A stretch of DNA of 26,778 bases. Origin: Treponema sp. GTDB lineage: Bacteria > Spirochaetota > Spirochaetia > Treponematales > Treponemataceae. Position numbers and translations under genes: made by a program. The notes beneath the pieces are model-generated. The model did not search any database and had not been told where the DNA came from. It was given only the letters and a program-made list of their open reading frames with translations. Every line of letters starts with the position of its first letter. Position 1 is the first letter of the stretch. Below, piece after piece: positions 12,709 through 21,008 of this stretch. The DNA is taken from NCBI GenBank assembly GCA_017963165.1, contig JAGCTZ010000068.1:1-26778 (forward strand), in the 5' to 3' direction.

Positions 12709-13698
12709 TTAATATGAATTGTCGTGGCCATAGTATGCTGTTTTAGCATCTCCGGTTTCAATCCATTTAAGAACGTTTTCGTTAAAATCTTTTGCTGCAT
12801 TGTAGCCCATGTCTTTAAGACGTTCATTCATAGCCGCAGCCTCTATGATGATTGGAAGGTTTCTTCCGGGGCGAACAGGAATTTCGATTACAGGAATCTT
12901 TACACCAAGCAGTTCCTGATATGCCTGTTCTGTTCCAAGTCTGTCGTAGGCCTTGCTGGAATCCCAGTCTTCAAGCTGAACAATAAGCTGAACTTCTTTC
13001 TGGTTTCGGATGGCACCAACTCCGTAAAGCTGAGAAATATTAATAATTCCAAGCCCACGGATTTCCATATGGTGACTGATTGTTGTATTTGCTCCACGGC
13101 CAAGAATTGTGTTTCCGTTTACACAACGGATTTCGATAATATCATCTGCTACAAGACGATGGCCTCGTTCTACAAGCTCAAGAGCTGTTTCACTTTTTCC
13201 AACACCTGAATGACCCGAAAGAAGAATACCAATACCGTATACTTCTACAAGTACTCCATGGAAGGTTTTATGAGGCGCAAATATATTTGAAAAAACACGT
13301 GTAAGGCGGGTTGTAAATTCTGTTGAAGCAAGATCTGTCTGGAGAAGCGGGCAGCAGTTTTCTTCGGCAAGCTCGCGGAATTCTTCGGTAGGTTCGCTAT
13401 TATATGTAAAAACGCAGCAAGGGATGCCTGGTTTGAAAAAGCTTTTTAATGTTTCTGTATTTTTTTCTTTGTGAAGCTTGTGAAGATAGGCAGTTTCACC
13501 ACGTCCAAAAAGCTGAACACGGTCACCGGCAAAATTTTCGAAAAAGCCCGAAAGTGCAAGTCCAGGCCTGTTTATTTCCGGAATTGTAATTGCACGAGGA
13601 AGCCCGCGACGTCCCGCAATACATTTTAACTGCAAGGCATCGTGTCCTGAAAGCTCCAGGTCGAGCAAATCCAAAACAGTGAATTTCTTATCTGCCAT
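12709..13698 (-). CDS. hprK: HPr kinase/phosphorylase
   Basis: This 329-residue enzyme phosphorylates or dephosphorylates HPr at serine 46. The Walker A motif is GHSGVGKS (162-169), preceded by 'HGVLVEVYGIGILL'. The family signature 'MEIRGLGIINI' follows at about 208-218, and the C terminus contains 'PVRPGRNLPIIIEAAAMN'. The N-terminal domain is complete. Its partner ptsH is the next gene. There is no Shine-Dalgarno; a -10 box ends eight bases before the ATG, so the message is probably leaderless. A long hairpin separates it from hpf upstream, suggesting that it forms its own transcription unit. Confidence 0.95.
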   Translation of the reverse strand: MADKKFTVLDLLDLELSGHDALQLKCIAGRRGLPRAITIPEINRPGLALSGFFENFAGDRVQLFGRGETAYLHKLHKEKNTETLKSFFKPGIPCCVFTYNSEPTEEFRELAEENCCPLLQTDLASTEFTTRLTRVFSNIFAPHKTFHGVLVEVYGIGILLSGHSGVGKSETALELVERGHRLVADDIIEIRCVNGNTILGRGANTTISHHMEIRGLGIINISQLYGVGAIRNQKEVQLIVQLEDWDSSKAYDRLGTEQAYQELLGVKIPVIEIPVRPGRNLPIIIEAAAMNERLKDMGYNAAKDFNENVLKWIETGDAKTAYYGHDNSY

Positions 13699-13706
13699 AC
13701 AGTTAT

Positions 13707-13734
13707 ACTATACAAAAAATAGGAAAAAATGCAA
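13707..13734 (-). promoter_or_regulatory. hprK promoter, leaderless arrangement
   Basis: On the minus strand, TTGCAT (13729-13734) and TATAGT (13707-13712) are 16 bases apart. The -10 box ends eight bases before the hprK ATG, placing the predicted transcript start about two bases before it. Confidence 0.6.
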
Positions 13735-13774
13735 TAGAATTTAATAAAAAATGGAATAGAAAATGAACCAATAA

Positions 13775-13922
13775 AAAAACTGGCGCGAGGGGGAGTGCGA
13801 ATGGCAAAAACACTCTGGCGTGCGGCCGCCTGGGCGGCCATGTATATAATTACAAGGCACGCCAGCGTGTAGCAAGCTAGCTTGCGGTTTTGACATTTGC
13901 ACTCCCCCGGAAGCCAGTTTTT
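13775..13922. repeat. 148-nt structured inverted repeat between hpf and hprK
   Basis: The outer stem is AAAAACTGGC (13775-13784) with GCCAGTTTTT (13913-13922). Inside, GGGGGAGTGC (13789-13798) pairs with GCACTCCCCC (13899-13908), GCGA faces GGAA, and 13800-13809 pairs with 13888-13897 with one mismatch. CTGGCGTGC (13815-13823) pairs with GCACGCCAG (13857-13865). It encloses a GGCCGCC/GGCGGCC hairpin (13824-13839) and a perfect palindrome GCAAGCTAGCTTGC (13872-13885). The element is strikingly G+C rich for this genome. It could be a mobile palindrome, a terminator for hpf, or a structured RNA. Confidence 0.85.
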
Positions 13923-13968
13923 ACATTGAATTCCTTGAATTAAGAGGATTGCCTTATTTTATTAAGGT

Positions 13969-14256
13969 TTATTTCTCCTGCTTTTTTTCCTTTTCTTTGT
14001 TGATTTTCTGGTCGAGCATGTCCATGTTTTTGTTCAATGCTGCGCCAAAATCAAAGTCTTCGTTAGAAACGTGTGCCTGTGAGCCCCAGCGGAAATTTAC
14101 TGTTGTTTCTACAGAATATGCCTTATCGTGCTTAATACGCATAGTAAGATTGATAATAAGATCCTCTGCATAAGCAATTCTTTTGAGTTTTGAATCTATC
14201 ATGTCAGACTGTTTCTGTTCCAATGTAAATCCAACTGCATTTATTGATTTTTCCAT
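13969..14256 (-). CDS. hpf: Ribosome hibernation promoting factor (short HPF/RaiA)
   Basis: This 95-residue protein has the short HPF fold: 'INAVGFTLEQKQSDMIDSKLKRI', 'DLIINLTMRIKHDKAYSVETTVNF', and a final helix 'DFGAALNKNMDMLDQKINKEKEKK'. It binds the decoding site of the 30S subunit and promotes ribosome inactivation in stationary phase or stress. It lacks the C-terminal dimerisation domain of long HPF. AAGGAG precedes the start. Its position directly downstream of rpoN is a widely conserved arrangement. A candidate promoter lies in the 95-bp gap. Confidence 0.85.
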   Translation of the reverse strand: MEKSINAVGFTLEQKQSDMIDSKLKRIAYAEDLIINLTMRIKHDKAYSVETTVNFRWGSQAHVSNEDFDFGAALNKNMDMLDQKINKEKEKKQEK

Positions 14257-14312
14257 AGAGTTCTCCTTGCGGGCGATTTGCCCTTTTTGTGGTTTTTCTC
14301 TCCTCTTTTATA

Positions 14313-14341
14313 AGGATAACACGAGAAAGGTGAAAAAACAA
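14313..14341 (-). promoter_or_regulatory. Candidate hpf promoter
   Basis: On the minus strand, TTGTTT (14336-14341) and TATCCT (14313-14318) are 17 bases apart in the gap between rpoN and hpf. A small GGGC/GCCC hairpin lies in the leader. I saw no sigma-54 type -24/-12 GG...GC pair here. Confidence 0.4.
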
Positions 14342-14351
14342 ATGAAAAGCG

Positions 14352-15779
14352 TTACTTCCTGTAAGAATTCTCAATTCCAAGCTGATTTCTGTATTTGTTG
14401 ACGGTACGACGCGAGATTTTGATTCCCTGTGCGTTGAGTTTTTCGGTGAGGGTCTGGTCAGAAAGCGGGGTGGAGGAAGAAGCAATCATGTCGCCGATGA
14501 GGGCTTTGATTTTTTCTGCAGAGGCGGATGTGCCGGTTGTTGTTTTTACTCCCGAAACAAAAAAGTATTCTGCCGGGAAAAGCCCCCATTCTGTCTGAAT
14601 ATAACGGTTCGATTTTTTACCCGACATTCTTGAAACTGTTGACTCATGAATTTTTAATTGTGCTGCAATCTGACGGCGGGTAAGTGGTAACAGGTTCCCT
14701 GGACCGTGTAAAAAGAAATCTTTTTGTGCGGCAACTATAGCACACCCCTGCAATGCAAGTGTGGATTCTCTGTATTGAAGCTGGTTCAAAAAGATCTGTG
14801 CCTGCTGGACAAGTGCTTTGTCAAAGTTTATGTTTGCTGAAAGTCTTACCTGTGGCAAATCTCCGCTGGCATATTTAATCTGAAAATGGCAGGTATCGTC
14901 TCCGGCAACAGTTCCGTTTTCAAAACTGTTGGCGGGAATTGCACCTGGTACCCGTTCAACTGTTAGTACAACATCAGGGCGGAAAAAATCTGCCTGTGAA
15001 GTATCAGAAATATATTCTCCTGCAGGGCGAGGGTTTAATGTAAGAATATATTTTACAGCTTCTTCTGCAGCTTTTTCATCAAGGGTGATTTTATCAAGAA
15101 CGATTTCCGGTGCAAACTTTTTGGAGTGCCAGTTTTTAAGATATTCTTTAAGATTTTTAAGAACACGTTCTGGTTGAGGCGGTGATAAAAGCTCAAGATG
15201 ACCATCAAGAATAAAAAGGGCAAGTGGTGGGGCATCGCCGGCAATGCTGGCTTGAACAAAAAGGCTTTCTTCCAATGTCCGGCAACAGGTTCCCACAGGA
15301 TCCATTCGCTGAATGCGGTCTATACAACGGGCAAGCATTTTAGCATTCTGTGCAGGTCGTGTTTTATCAAGCAGAGTTTCCGGGGCAAGCATAGAACCGT
15401 AACAGCCGTTTGCATCAAGATTGTAAATGAGTTTCTGCGACAGTTCATATTCATCGTGGGAAATTTTCATAAGGTCCAGCTGGGCCATAAGATGCTGCTG
15501 AAGCGTTTCCCCACGATTTTCAATTGCTTCAATTGCACGTTGATTAGCATCAGAGCTTTCGCTGGCAGAAGCAGAACTTTTTCCCGAATAAGCTTCGTTC
15601 TGTGACTGACGAGCTTTTTGTGGATCAGAAACAATTTCGAGTGCAGGATTTTCTTCGACAGCTTTGTAGATTTGTTCTCGCAAGTCACGGTTAGTCATTG
15701 CAAGAAATTTCATTGCCTGAATCTGAACCTGAGACATTTTTTGAATCTGTTTTTGAACCTGACTAAGTCCCTGCTGCAT
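14352..15779 (-). CDS. rpoN: RNA polymerase sigma-54 factor
   Basis: This 475-residue protein has the three parts of sigma-54. They are the glutamine-rich region I ('QKQIQKMSQVQIQAMKFLAM', then 'VEENPALE'), the core-binding region with 'YNLDANGCYG' and 'LNPRPAGEY', and the C-terminal DNA-binding part with the RpoN box 'ISRRTVNKYRNQLGI' near the end. It directs transcription that needs AAA+ activators. The ATG at 15779 is preferred to one 14 codons earlier because family members start at this point and a TACAAT -10 box lies six bases upstream. The longer frame would contain that promoter. Shine-Dalgarno is absent, so the message is probably leaderless. Confidence 0.95.
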   Translation of the reverse strand: MQQGLSQVQKQIQKMSQVQIQAMKFLAMTNRDLREQIYKAVEENPALEIVSDPQKARQSQNEAYSGKSSASASESSDANQRAIEAIENRGETLQQHLMAQLDLMKISHDEYELSQKLIYNLDANGCYGSMLAPETLLDKTRPAQNAKMLARCIDRIQRMDPVGTCCRTLEESLFVQASIAGDAPPLALFILDGHLELLSPPQPERVLKNLKEYLKNWHSKKFAPEIVLDKITLDEKAAEEAVKYILTLNPRPAGEYISDTSQADFFRPDVVLTVERVPGAIPANSFENGTVAGDDTCHFQIKYASGDLPQVRLSANINFDKALVQQAQIFLNQLQYRESTLALQGCAIVAAQKDFFLHGPGNLLPLTRRQIAAQLKIHESTVSRMSGKKSNRYIQTEWGLFPAEYFFVSGVKTTTGTSASAEKIKALIGDMIASSSTPLSDQTLTEKLNAQGIKISRRTVNKYRNQLGIENSYRK

Positions 15780-15785
15780 AGAATT

Positions 15786-15818
15786 ATTGTAGCACAATTT
15801 CTGCTTAAACAGTATACT
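15786..15818. promoter_or_regulatory. Divergent promoter pair between rpoN and the DUF1015 gene
   Basis: Only 46 bp separate the two start codons. On the minus strand TACAAT (15786-15791) ends six bases before the rpoN ATG. On the plus strand TATACT (15813-15818) ends seven bases before the ATG of the DUF1015 gene. Neither side has a Shine-Dalgarno, and -35 boxes are weak, which suggests an activator or competition between the two promoters. Confidence 0.5.
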
Positions 15819-15825
15819 CAAACCT

Positions 15826-17166
15826 ATGAAAAACTTAGAACAATTTGGTGTAAAAGTTCCGGAAATTCTCTTGCCGGCAAAAATTGATTTGTCAAAATGG
15901 TCAGTAATTGCATGTGACCAGTATACTCAGGATTTGGATTATTGGAAAAAAGCAGAAGCTACTGCAGCAGGGCAGCCTTCGACTTTGAATCTGATTTTGC
16001 CGGAGGTTTATCTTGGTTCTCCAGATAAGCCCGAGCGTATAAAGAAAATCCGTCAGACAATGAAGGAATATCTTGAAGGAGACGTTTTTGCTGCTCCACG
16101 AAGCTGTATGATTTATCTTGAACGAAAGACAGCTTTTGGTCGAACTCGACGTGGACTTGTTGCCCAGATTGATCTTGAAACTTATGAATGGAAACCATTC
16201 AGCAAAGCTAATATCCGTGCAACAGAAGCTACTATTGTAGAACGCATTCCTCCAAGAATGGAAATCCGACGTGGTGCTCCGCTTGAACTTCCTCATATTA
16301 TGCTGCTAGTTGATGATAAGGATGATTTACTTGTTGGTGGTGCTGGTGCAGCTGTAAAGAATAAGACTCCTGTTTATGACGGTGAGCTTATGTGCAATGG
16401 TGGTTCAATCACTGGTTGGGCTGTAGAAAGCGATGCAGAAATTGCTGGTGTTAGTGATGCCATTGCAAAAATTGCAGAAAAAAATCGTGCTGCTGACGGT
16501 TCAACTTTCCTGTTTGCTGTAGGCGATGGAAACCATTCTCTTGCTACTGCAAAAGCTGTTTGGGATGAATATAAGGAAAAACTTGTTGCCGGTGGTGCAG
16601 GTGATGCAGAACTTGCTGCTTGCCCTGTACGTTATGCACTTGTTGAAATTGTGAATATTTATGATACAGGTTTGACTTTTGAACCAATTCACCGTGTGAT
16701 TTTCAATGCCAATGTCGAAGGCCTCATCAAGCATCTTGCACAAAAGCTTGATGGTTCTGTAAGCGAAGTTGCAGGTGCCAGTGAACTTGATGCAGCAGTA
16801 AAAGCAAGCTGGGCAGATTTTGGTTTTGCATATCGCGAAAACGGAAACGGCGCACAAAAATATGTTCTCTTAAAAACAGGAATCAAAGAACTTGCAGTTG
16901 CAAGACTCCAGCCGGAAATTGATGCGTTCTTAAAAGAAGCAACTGGTTCTGGTGCCTCCCCGGAAATCGATTACATTCACGGAAGTGAAGAAACGTTAAA
17001 GCTTGGTGAACGCGAAAATGCTGTGGGAATATTGCTGCCTCCAATTGCAAAAGATTCTTTCTTTGAAACAATCAATGGACGCGGTCCTCTTCCAAGAAAG
17101 AGCTTTAGCATGGGCGAAGCCGACGAAAAACGCTTTTACCTGGAATGTAGAAAGCTTTTTGGCTAG
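15826..17166 (+). CDS. DUF1015 family protein
   Basis: This 446-residue cytosolic protein matches DUF1015 along its length. It has an N-terminal 'LSKWSVIACDQYTQD..YW', a central 'NIRATEATIVERIPPRMEIRRGAP', and the conserved 'FAVGDGNHSLATAKAVW' near 225-241. It ends with 'YIHGSEETLKL' and 'VGILLPPIAKDSFFETINGRGPLPRKS'. The strictly conserved GDGNHS motif suggests a nucleotide- or metal-dependent enzyme, but I know of no established reaction. It is transcribed away from rpoN from a very short shared promoter region. The ATG has no ribosome binding site and a -10 box seven bases away, so it may be leaderless. Confidence 0.85.
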   Translation: MKNLEQFGVKVPEILLPAKIDLSKWSVIACDQYTQDLDYWKKAEATAAGQPSTLNLILPEVYLGSPDKPERIKKIRQTMKEYLEGDVFAAPRSCMIYLERKTAFGRTRRGLVAQIDLETYEWKPFSKANIRATEATIVERIPPRMEIRRGAPLELPHIMLLVDDKDDLLVGGAGAAVKNKTPVYDGELMCNGGSITGWAVESDAEIAGVSDAIAKIAEKNRAADGSTFLFAVGDGNHSLATAKAVWDEYKEKLVAGGAGDAELAACPVRYALVEIVNIYDTGLTFEPIHRVIFNANVEGLIKHLAQKLDGSVSEVAGASELDAAVKASWADFGFAYRENGNGAQKYVLLKTGIKELAVARLQPEIDAFLKEATGSGASPEIDYIHGSEETLKLGERENAVGILLPPIAKDSFFETINGRGPLPRKSFSMGEADEKRFYLECRKLFG

Positions 17167-17235
17167 TTAGGGGAATTTTCACACCCGCACATTTGCATCA
17201 TACCATCCGGTTTATGCATCTTACCTAAAACCGTA

Positions 17236-17264
17236 TTGTGTTCTCAAAATACCCGATTTATTAT
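17236..17264 (+). promoter_or_regulatory. Promoter of the seven-gene envelope operon
   Basis: TTGTGT (17236-17241) and TATTAT (17259-17264) are exactly 17 bases apart. The -10 box ends seven bases before the ATG at 17272, placing transcription start at the start codon. No other clear promoter is visible until 23359. Confidence 0.6.
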
Positions 17265-17271
17265 TCGAGTC

Positions 17272-18507
17272 ATGACGCGACGCGGTATTTTGTTTTTAAT
17301 TATTTTTCTTTTTTTCTCAATTGGGGCTGTTTTTGGTGGGGAGGCAGACGGCTGTCTTGAGCTAGTACAGGCCCCTGTCTCAGCCGCGCCAAGAATGTCC
17401 ATTTCCAAAATCAAGGTTTTCCTTGATGAAGAAGAACTTACACAAGATTCCCCTGCCAACGGAAAAATCAGATATTCCACAATTTTAAGTTATACAAAGT
17501 TTCGCGAGAACAGAAAGTTTACCCAAAAGGGTTTTGAAAATGAAGCAGAAACTACAAGGCTTCGCCTTATGAACAGCGGGCTTTTTTATTCTGCTCAGGT
17601 TGAGACTCGCGAATCAAAGAAAAATCCCGGGACCATGGTTGTTTATATTACGGTGCGTACGGGCTTTTTGCTCAGGTTTGGTGGAGGCAATGCTTATGGT
17701 CTTTTTGGAAAAGCGGCTCTTGGTGGCAGAAGAAATCTTCTTACAGGTTATCTTGGTTATAACAAAAGCGGTGTAAGTTATGTTGACGAAAATGCTTTTG
17801 GGCTTCCGTTGATTCTTGGGGCAGGCGCATTTACAAATGTGCCACAGAGTCTTGTTGAAAAGGAGCCGCTTGCTTTTGACACATGTTTGACGGCAGGATT
17901 TTTTGTAACGCCGGATTTAAGCATGGGCGCTGATGTACAGGCTTTGATTAGTATAAAAAACGGTGCATCCACGGAGATTACGGTGTCGCCATTTTTATGT
18001 CATACGGCTTTGTTTTCAGAACGACTTAAGATGTGCACAGAAGTCCGCCAGTTTAATTATTACGGGGAAGTGCAGGGAAGCAGTTTGGAGGCTGCTGTAA
18101 AAATTGAATACACTCCAATAAAACAAATCACTCTTGCGGGGCTTTTGAATGGCGGCGTCGTAATTCAAGATACAAAAATAAATCTTACAGAACAGAAAAT
18201 CCGTTCGGGTTACACAACAGAAGAACTGACTACAGACTGCTACGGACTTTTTTCTGCAGAGTTCAGATGGAACGCTTTGAGCTTTAATATGCCGCCGTGC
18301 TTTCCTGTAGATCTTATTCCATATTTGTTCACAGATTTTGCGCTGGCTCAAGAATATTCAGATAAGTTTATCCGTTTGCTTGATGCATACGGCGTGGGAC
18401 TTGCAATTAATTTTGATTGTCCTATATTTGCCTACTTTAATTTTTCGTACGGTGTAAATCATCAGGGAAAAGGAAGATTTGTTTTTGCAGCAATGCAAAG
18501 CTTTTAA
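17272..18507 (+). CDS. Omp85-like outer-membrane protein with a single POTRA-like domain
   Basis: This 411-residue protein starts with a signal peptide ('MTRRGILFLIIFLFFSIG', cleavage near residue 22). A POTRA-like unit follows: 'FTQKGFENEAETTRLRLMNSGLFYSAQVET' with a beta strand 'GTMVVYITVRTG' (about 75-130). The rest is alternating amphipathic strands such as 'AYGLFGKAALGGRRNLLTGYLGYN' and ends 'RFVFAAMQSF', with the C-terminal phenylalanine typical of outer-membrane barrels. It is far shorter than BamA or TamA, so it resembles a minimal Omp85 member. I chose the ATG at 17272 for the signal peptide and nearby -10 box; the frame opens 12 codons earlier without a signal. It leads the operon and may be its outer-membrane component. 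Confidence 0.7.
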   Translation: MTRRGILFLIIFLFFSIGAVFGGEADGCLELVQAPVSAAPRMSISKIKVFLDEEELTQDSPANGKIRYSTILSYTKFRENRKFTQKGFENEAETTRLRLMNSGLFYSAQVETRESKKNPGTMVVYITVRTGFLLRFGGGNAYGLFGKAALGGRRNLLTGYLGYNKSGVSYVDENAFGLPLILGAGAFTNVPQSLVEKEPLAFDTCLTAGFFVTPDLSMGADVQALISIKNGASTEITVSPFLCHTALFSERLKMCTEVRQFNYYGEVQGSSLEAAVKIEYTPIKQITLAGLLNGGVVIQDTKINLTEQKIRSGYTTEELTTDCYGLFSAEFRWNALSFNMPPCFPVDLIPYLFTDFALAQEYSDKFIRLLDAYGVGLAINFDCPIFAYFNFSYGVNHQGKGRFVFAAMQSF

Positions 18508-18532
18508 TATCACGTTTTTTAAGGAGTAATTT

Positions 18533-19159
18533 ATGAAGAAAATCATTTTGGCTGGAGTGTGTGTTTTGATGGGACTTGCAGGTAGCAGCCTTTTTGCCCA
18601 GGAGCTTAATCCTCAGATTAAAAAGGGAATCGAATATCATGACAGCGCACGAGCCGGTGACCCAAAAATCACTGATACTGTGATTGAAGAATGCCTTAAG
18701 ACTCTGGAGCCTTTTATTAAAACCGACGCCATTGCCTGTGCTGTTTACGGAAGCGCTCTTACAATCAAGGCAAGCATAGTTGTAGAGACAAACGCCATAA
18801 AATCGCTTGAGTATCTTGATAAGGGAAACGAGTTTATAGACAAAGCTGTTTCAATGAATCCTGATGAAATTTATTGCCGTCTGCTTCGTCTGGAAAACGG
18901 AATTGAAGTTAGCAGAACCTCACCATTAAAAAGATACAGCGATATCAAAAGCGATGTTGAGTTTTTAATTGATGATGAAAAGGTGGAGGAACTTTCCGGC
19001 AACGACAAAGCAGAAGCATATTTGTACTGCGGATTTTATTATCTTGATTCCGGCGACCTTGATTATGCGCTTGAACTTTTTGAACTAGCGCAGGAAGTTG
19101 CCCCAGATTCTGATTCCGGCAAACGGGCACAAAAGATGCTCGACAAATATTCTGAATAA
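18533..19159 (+). CDS. Exported TPR-like protein
   Basis: This 208-residue protein has a signal peptide (MKKIILAGVCVLMG, cleavage after about SLFAQ) and helical repeats. The last, 'KAEAYLYCGFYYLDSGDLDYALELFELAQEVAPDS', fits a tetratricopeptide unit well. An earlier one ends 'VSMNPDEIYCRLLRLENG'. AAGGAG lies upstream of the ATG. It follows the barrel protein by 25 bp and precedes the membrane protein by 12 bp. It is probably periplasmic and a scaffold for partners in the same operon. No enzyme motif is visible. Confidence 0.72.
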   Translation: MKKIILAGVCVLMGLAGSSLFAQELNPQIKKGIEYHDSARAGDPKITDTVIEECLKTLEPFIKTDAIACAVYGSALTIKASIVVETNAIKSLEYLDKGNEFIDKAVSMNPDEIYCRLLRLENGIEVSRTSPLKRYSDIKSDVEFLIDDEKVEELSGNDKAEAYLYCGFYYLDSGDLDYALELFELAQEVAPDSDSGKRAQKMLDKYSE

Positions 19160-19171
19160 AACGAGGCGACT

Positions 19172-19813
19172 ATGATTTTAGAAGCAATTTTACTTGGCCT
19201 TTCAACAGGAACTTACTGCACAATGTACTGTGCACCTGTTTTAATTCCGTTTTTATCCGGCACAGAAAAGGTTAGCTACAAAAGAAACTCTGGCCTGATA
19301 GGGGCATTTCTTGGTGGCCGACTTGTAACGTATTTTATTCTTGGAACAGCTTTTGCGGCCATTGGACTTTTAGTAAATGAGTTTATGGATCCGGTCCTTG
19401 CACATAAGCTTTCTGTTTATGCATATCTTTTGTGCGGACTTTCACTGCTTGTGAATTCTCTTGGAATAAAATTTCCCTGGGGCTGCAGCGACGGTTGTCG
19501 TGTTCCAAAGCTGCGACGCGTAGGCAACGACTGGGTTACTTCAATTTGCGCTGGACTTGCTGTGGGACTTCATGTATGTCCTCCTCTTTGGACTGCAATC
19601 GTGCGTTCAGTTTTTGGAGGCAACGGACTTTCAGGCTTTTTCTATTTTATATTTTTTTACATCGGAACGTTGCCGTTTTTTATTCCGCTTTTTGGAATTC
19701 CTTTTGTAGCAAAAAGGCTTCCTGCGATTAAAAAGGTAGCAAGAGTTACTCAAGTTTGCGTGAGCCTTTATTTTATGATTTTCCTGGGCTTGATTCCCCT
19801 GATTTTTGGATAA
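19172..19813 (+). CDS. DsbD_2/TauE-like six-helix membrane protein
   Basis: This 213-residue integral membrane protein has about six hydrophobic segments. Two cysteine motifs match the DsbD_2/TauE-SafE-like family. C16-xxx-C20 in 'TGTYCTMYCAPV' corresponds to the family's HC..MCGP, and 'VGLHVCPPLWTAI' near 128-140 corresponds to LLPCG. Family members include proteins next to cytochrome oxidase assembly and copper or thiol export genes, and are thought to pass electrons or metal across the membrane. A further 'GCSDGCR' loop adds cysteines. Spacing of 10-12 bp to both neighbours supports operon membership. Substrate is unknown. Confidence 0.75.
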   Translation: MILEAILLGLSTGTYCTMYCAPVLIPFLSGTEKVSYKRNSGLIGAFLGGRLVTYFILGTAFAAIGLLVNEFMDPVLAHKLSVYAYLLCGLSLLVNSLGIKFPWGCSDGCRVPKLRRVGNDWVTSICAGLAVGLHVCPPLWTAIVRSVFGGNGLSGFFYFIFFYIGTLPFFIPLFGIPFVAKRLPAIKKVARVTQVCVSLYFMIFLGLIPLIFG

Positions 19814-19823
19814 GGAGCGTGGT

Positions 19824-21008
19824 ATGATTTCCAGTTTGATTTTATCCTGCATGATGGCATTTATAGTTTTTTTCTTTGTTGTTCTGATGAATGATTTTTC
19901 TGTTGCGGCAATTGTGTATGCGCTCTTTCTTATGTTCCTTTTTGTAAGAATGACTTTTTCTGAGCACAAAAAAATGGGAAGCGGAGTGATTTACCGCCGT
20001 ATCTTTCAGACAGTTTTTGCAGTTGGATTTTGTATTGCCTTCATTTCCGATTTATACACCGAGCGTGGCAGCATGGCAATTACAAGTCAGGCCTTGAGCA
20101 ACTCAGAGCTTCCCTTCTGTCATATTGCAATTCCTCAGGTTCTTGTTCCTCTTCTTGTTACAAAAAATATAATTTTTCCGGCACGTATTGCGGGGCACTA
20201 TGCAGCAGTTTCAAGTATGATTTTAATCTGGCTTGTCTGTACGCTTACACTCGGACGCGGCTGGTGCAGTTGGGTTTGTTTTTACGGCGGCTGGGAAGAA
20301 GGCTTTTCTCATGTTGCAAAAAAACAGCGCCTTAAGCTCCTTCCAAAAAACAAAGAGCTTCGTGAATTTCATTTTGGATTTTTGTTTTTTATAATTCTTG
20401 CATCCTTGTGTGAGCTTGCCTGCATTTACTGCGAATGGTTCTGCCCCTTCAAACTTGTAACTGAATTCAGTCCGATTGATTCTATCCCAAGTTTGATTGC
20501 AACAGTAATGTTTATCGGGCTCTTTCTTGGTCTTGTAGTTGTGCTTCCAATCCTTACAAAAAAGAGAACACAGTGCAGCACACTTTGTCCGTTTGGAGCT
20601 TTTGCTTCTTTGACAGATCGCTTCAGTTTGTTTCAGATGAAGATTGATACCACAAAATGTACCGGCTGCATGAAGTGTGCTTCTAACTGTCCGTTCAGTG
20701 CAATTGATATTAAGACAATTCAGGACAAAAAAGGTCATCCCGAATTAACCTGCGCCAAGTGTGGAGAATGTGTGGCAGCCTGTCCGCAAAAAGCAATTTC
20801 ATACAGCTTACGATTTAGCAAAAATACATGTGGCTGCGGTCACAATCAGGCAAAACCAAAAACTGCTGCAGGTTGTGTATTCCAGGAGCTTTTACATCCG
20901 GCACAGCTTTTCCGTTTTGCGGCCTTTACCTTTGCCGTAATCATGTCTTCGGATTTTATGATTAAATCACTCAATCTTGTTTCAGGTATTTTTGGAGGTG
21001 CAAAATGA
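19824..21008 (+). CDS. NapH/CcoG-like polyferredoxin membrane protein
   Basis: This 394-residue protein has a membrane part with about five to six helices and two 4Fe-4S ferredoxin motifs. They are CTGCMKCASNCP from C279 and CAKCGECVAACP from C310. Upstream, the NapH/MauN/FixG-type signatures 'GRGWCSWVCFYGGWE', 'CIYCEWFCPFK' and 'CSTLCPFGAF' are all present. Such proteins move electrons between quinols or cytoplasmic donors and periplasmic acceptors. An extra cysteine cluster 'CGCGHN...GC' near 340-360 is unusual. AAGGAG precedes the chosen ATG at 19824. The following gene overlaps its stop (ATGA). No nitrate or methylamine enzyme is present, so the partner is probably the membrane and periplasmic proteins of this operon. 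Confidence 0.82.
   Translation: MISSLILSCMMAFIVFFFVVLMNDFSVAAIVYALFLMFLFVRMTFSEHKKMGSGVIYRRIFQTVFAVGFCIAFISDLYTERGSMAITSQALSNSELPFCHIAIPQVLVPLLVTKNIIFPARIAGHYAAVSSMILIWLVCTLTLGRGWCSWVCFYGGWEEGFSHVAKKQRLKLLPKNKELREFHFGFLFFIILASLCELACIYCEWFCPFKLVTEFSPIDSIPSLIATVMFIGLFLGLVVVLPILTKKRTQCSTLCPFGAFASLTDRFSLFQMKIDTTKCTGCMKCASNCPFSAIDIKTIQDKKGHPELTCAKCGECVAACPQKAISYSLRFSKNTCGCGHNQAKPKTAAGCVFQELLHPAQLFRFAAFTFAVIMSSDFMIKSLNLVSGIFGGAK

Noticed and set aside
14257..14351. Sigma-54 promoter upstream of hpf
   Set aside because: No GG/GC pair with the required -24/-12 spacing was found; a weak housekeeping-type promoter fits better.
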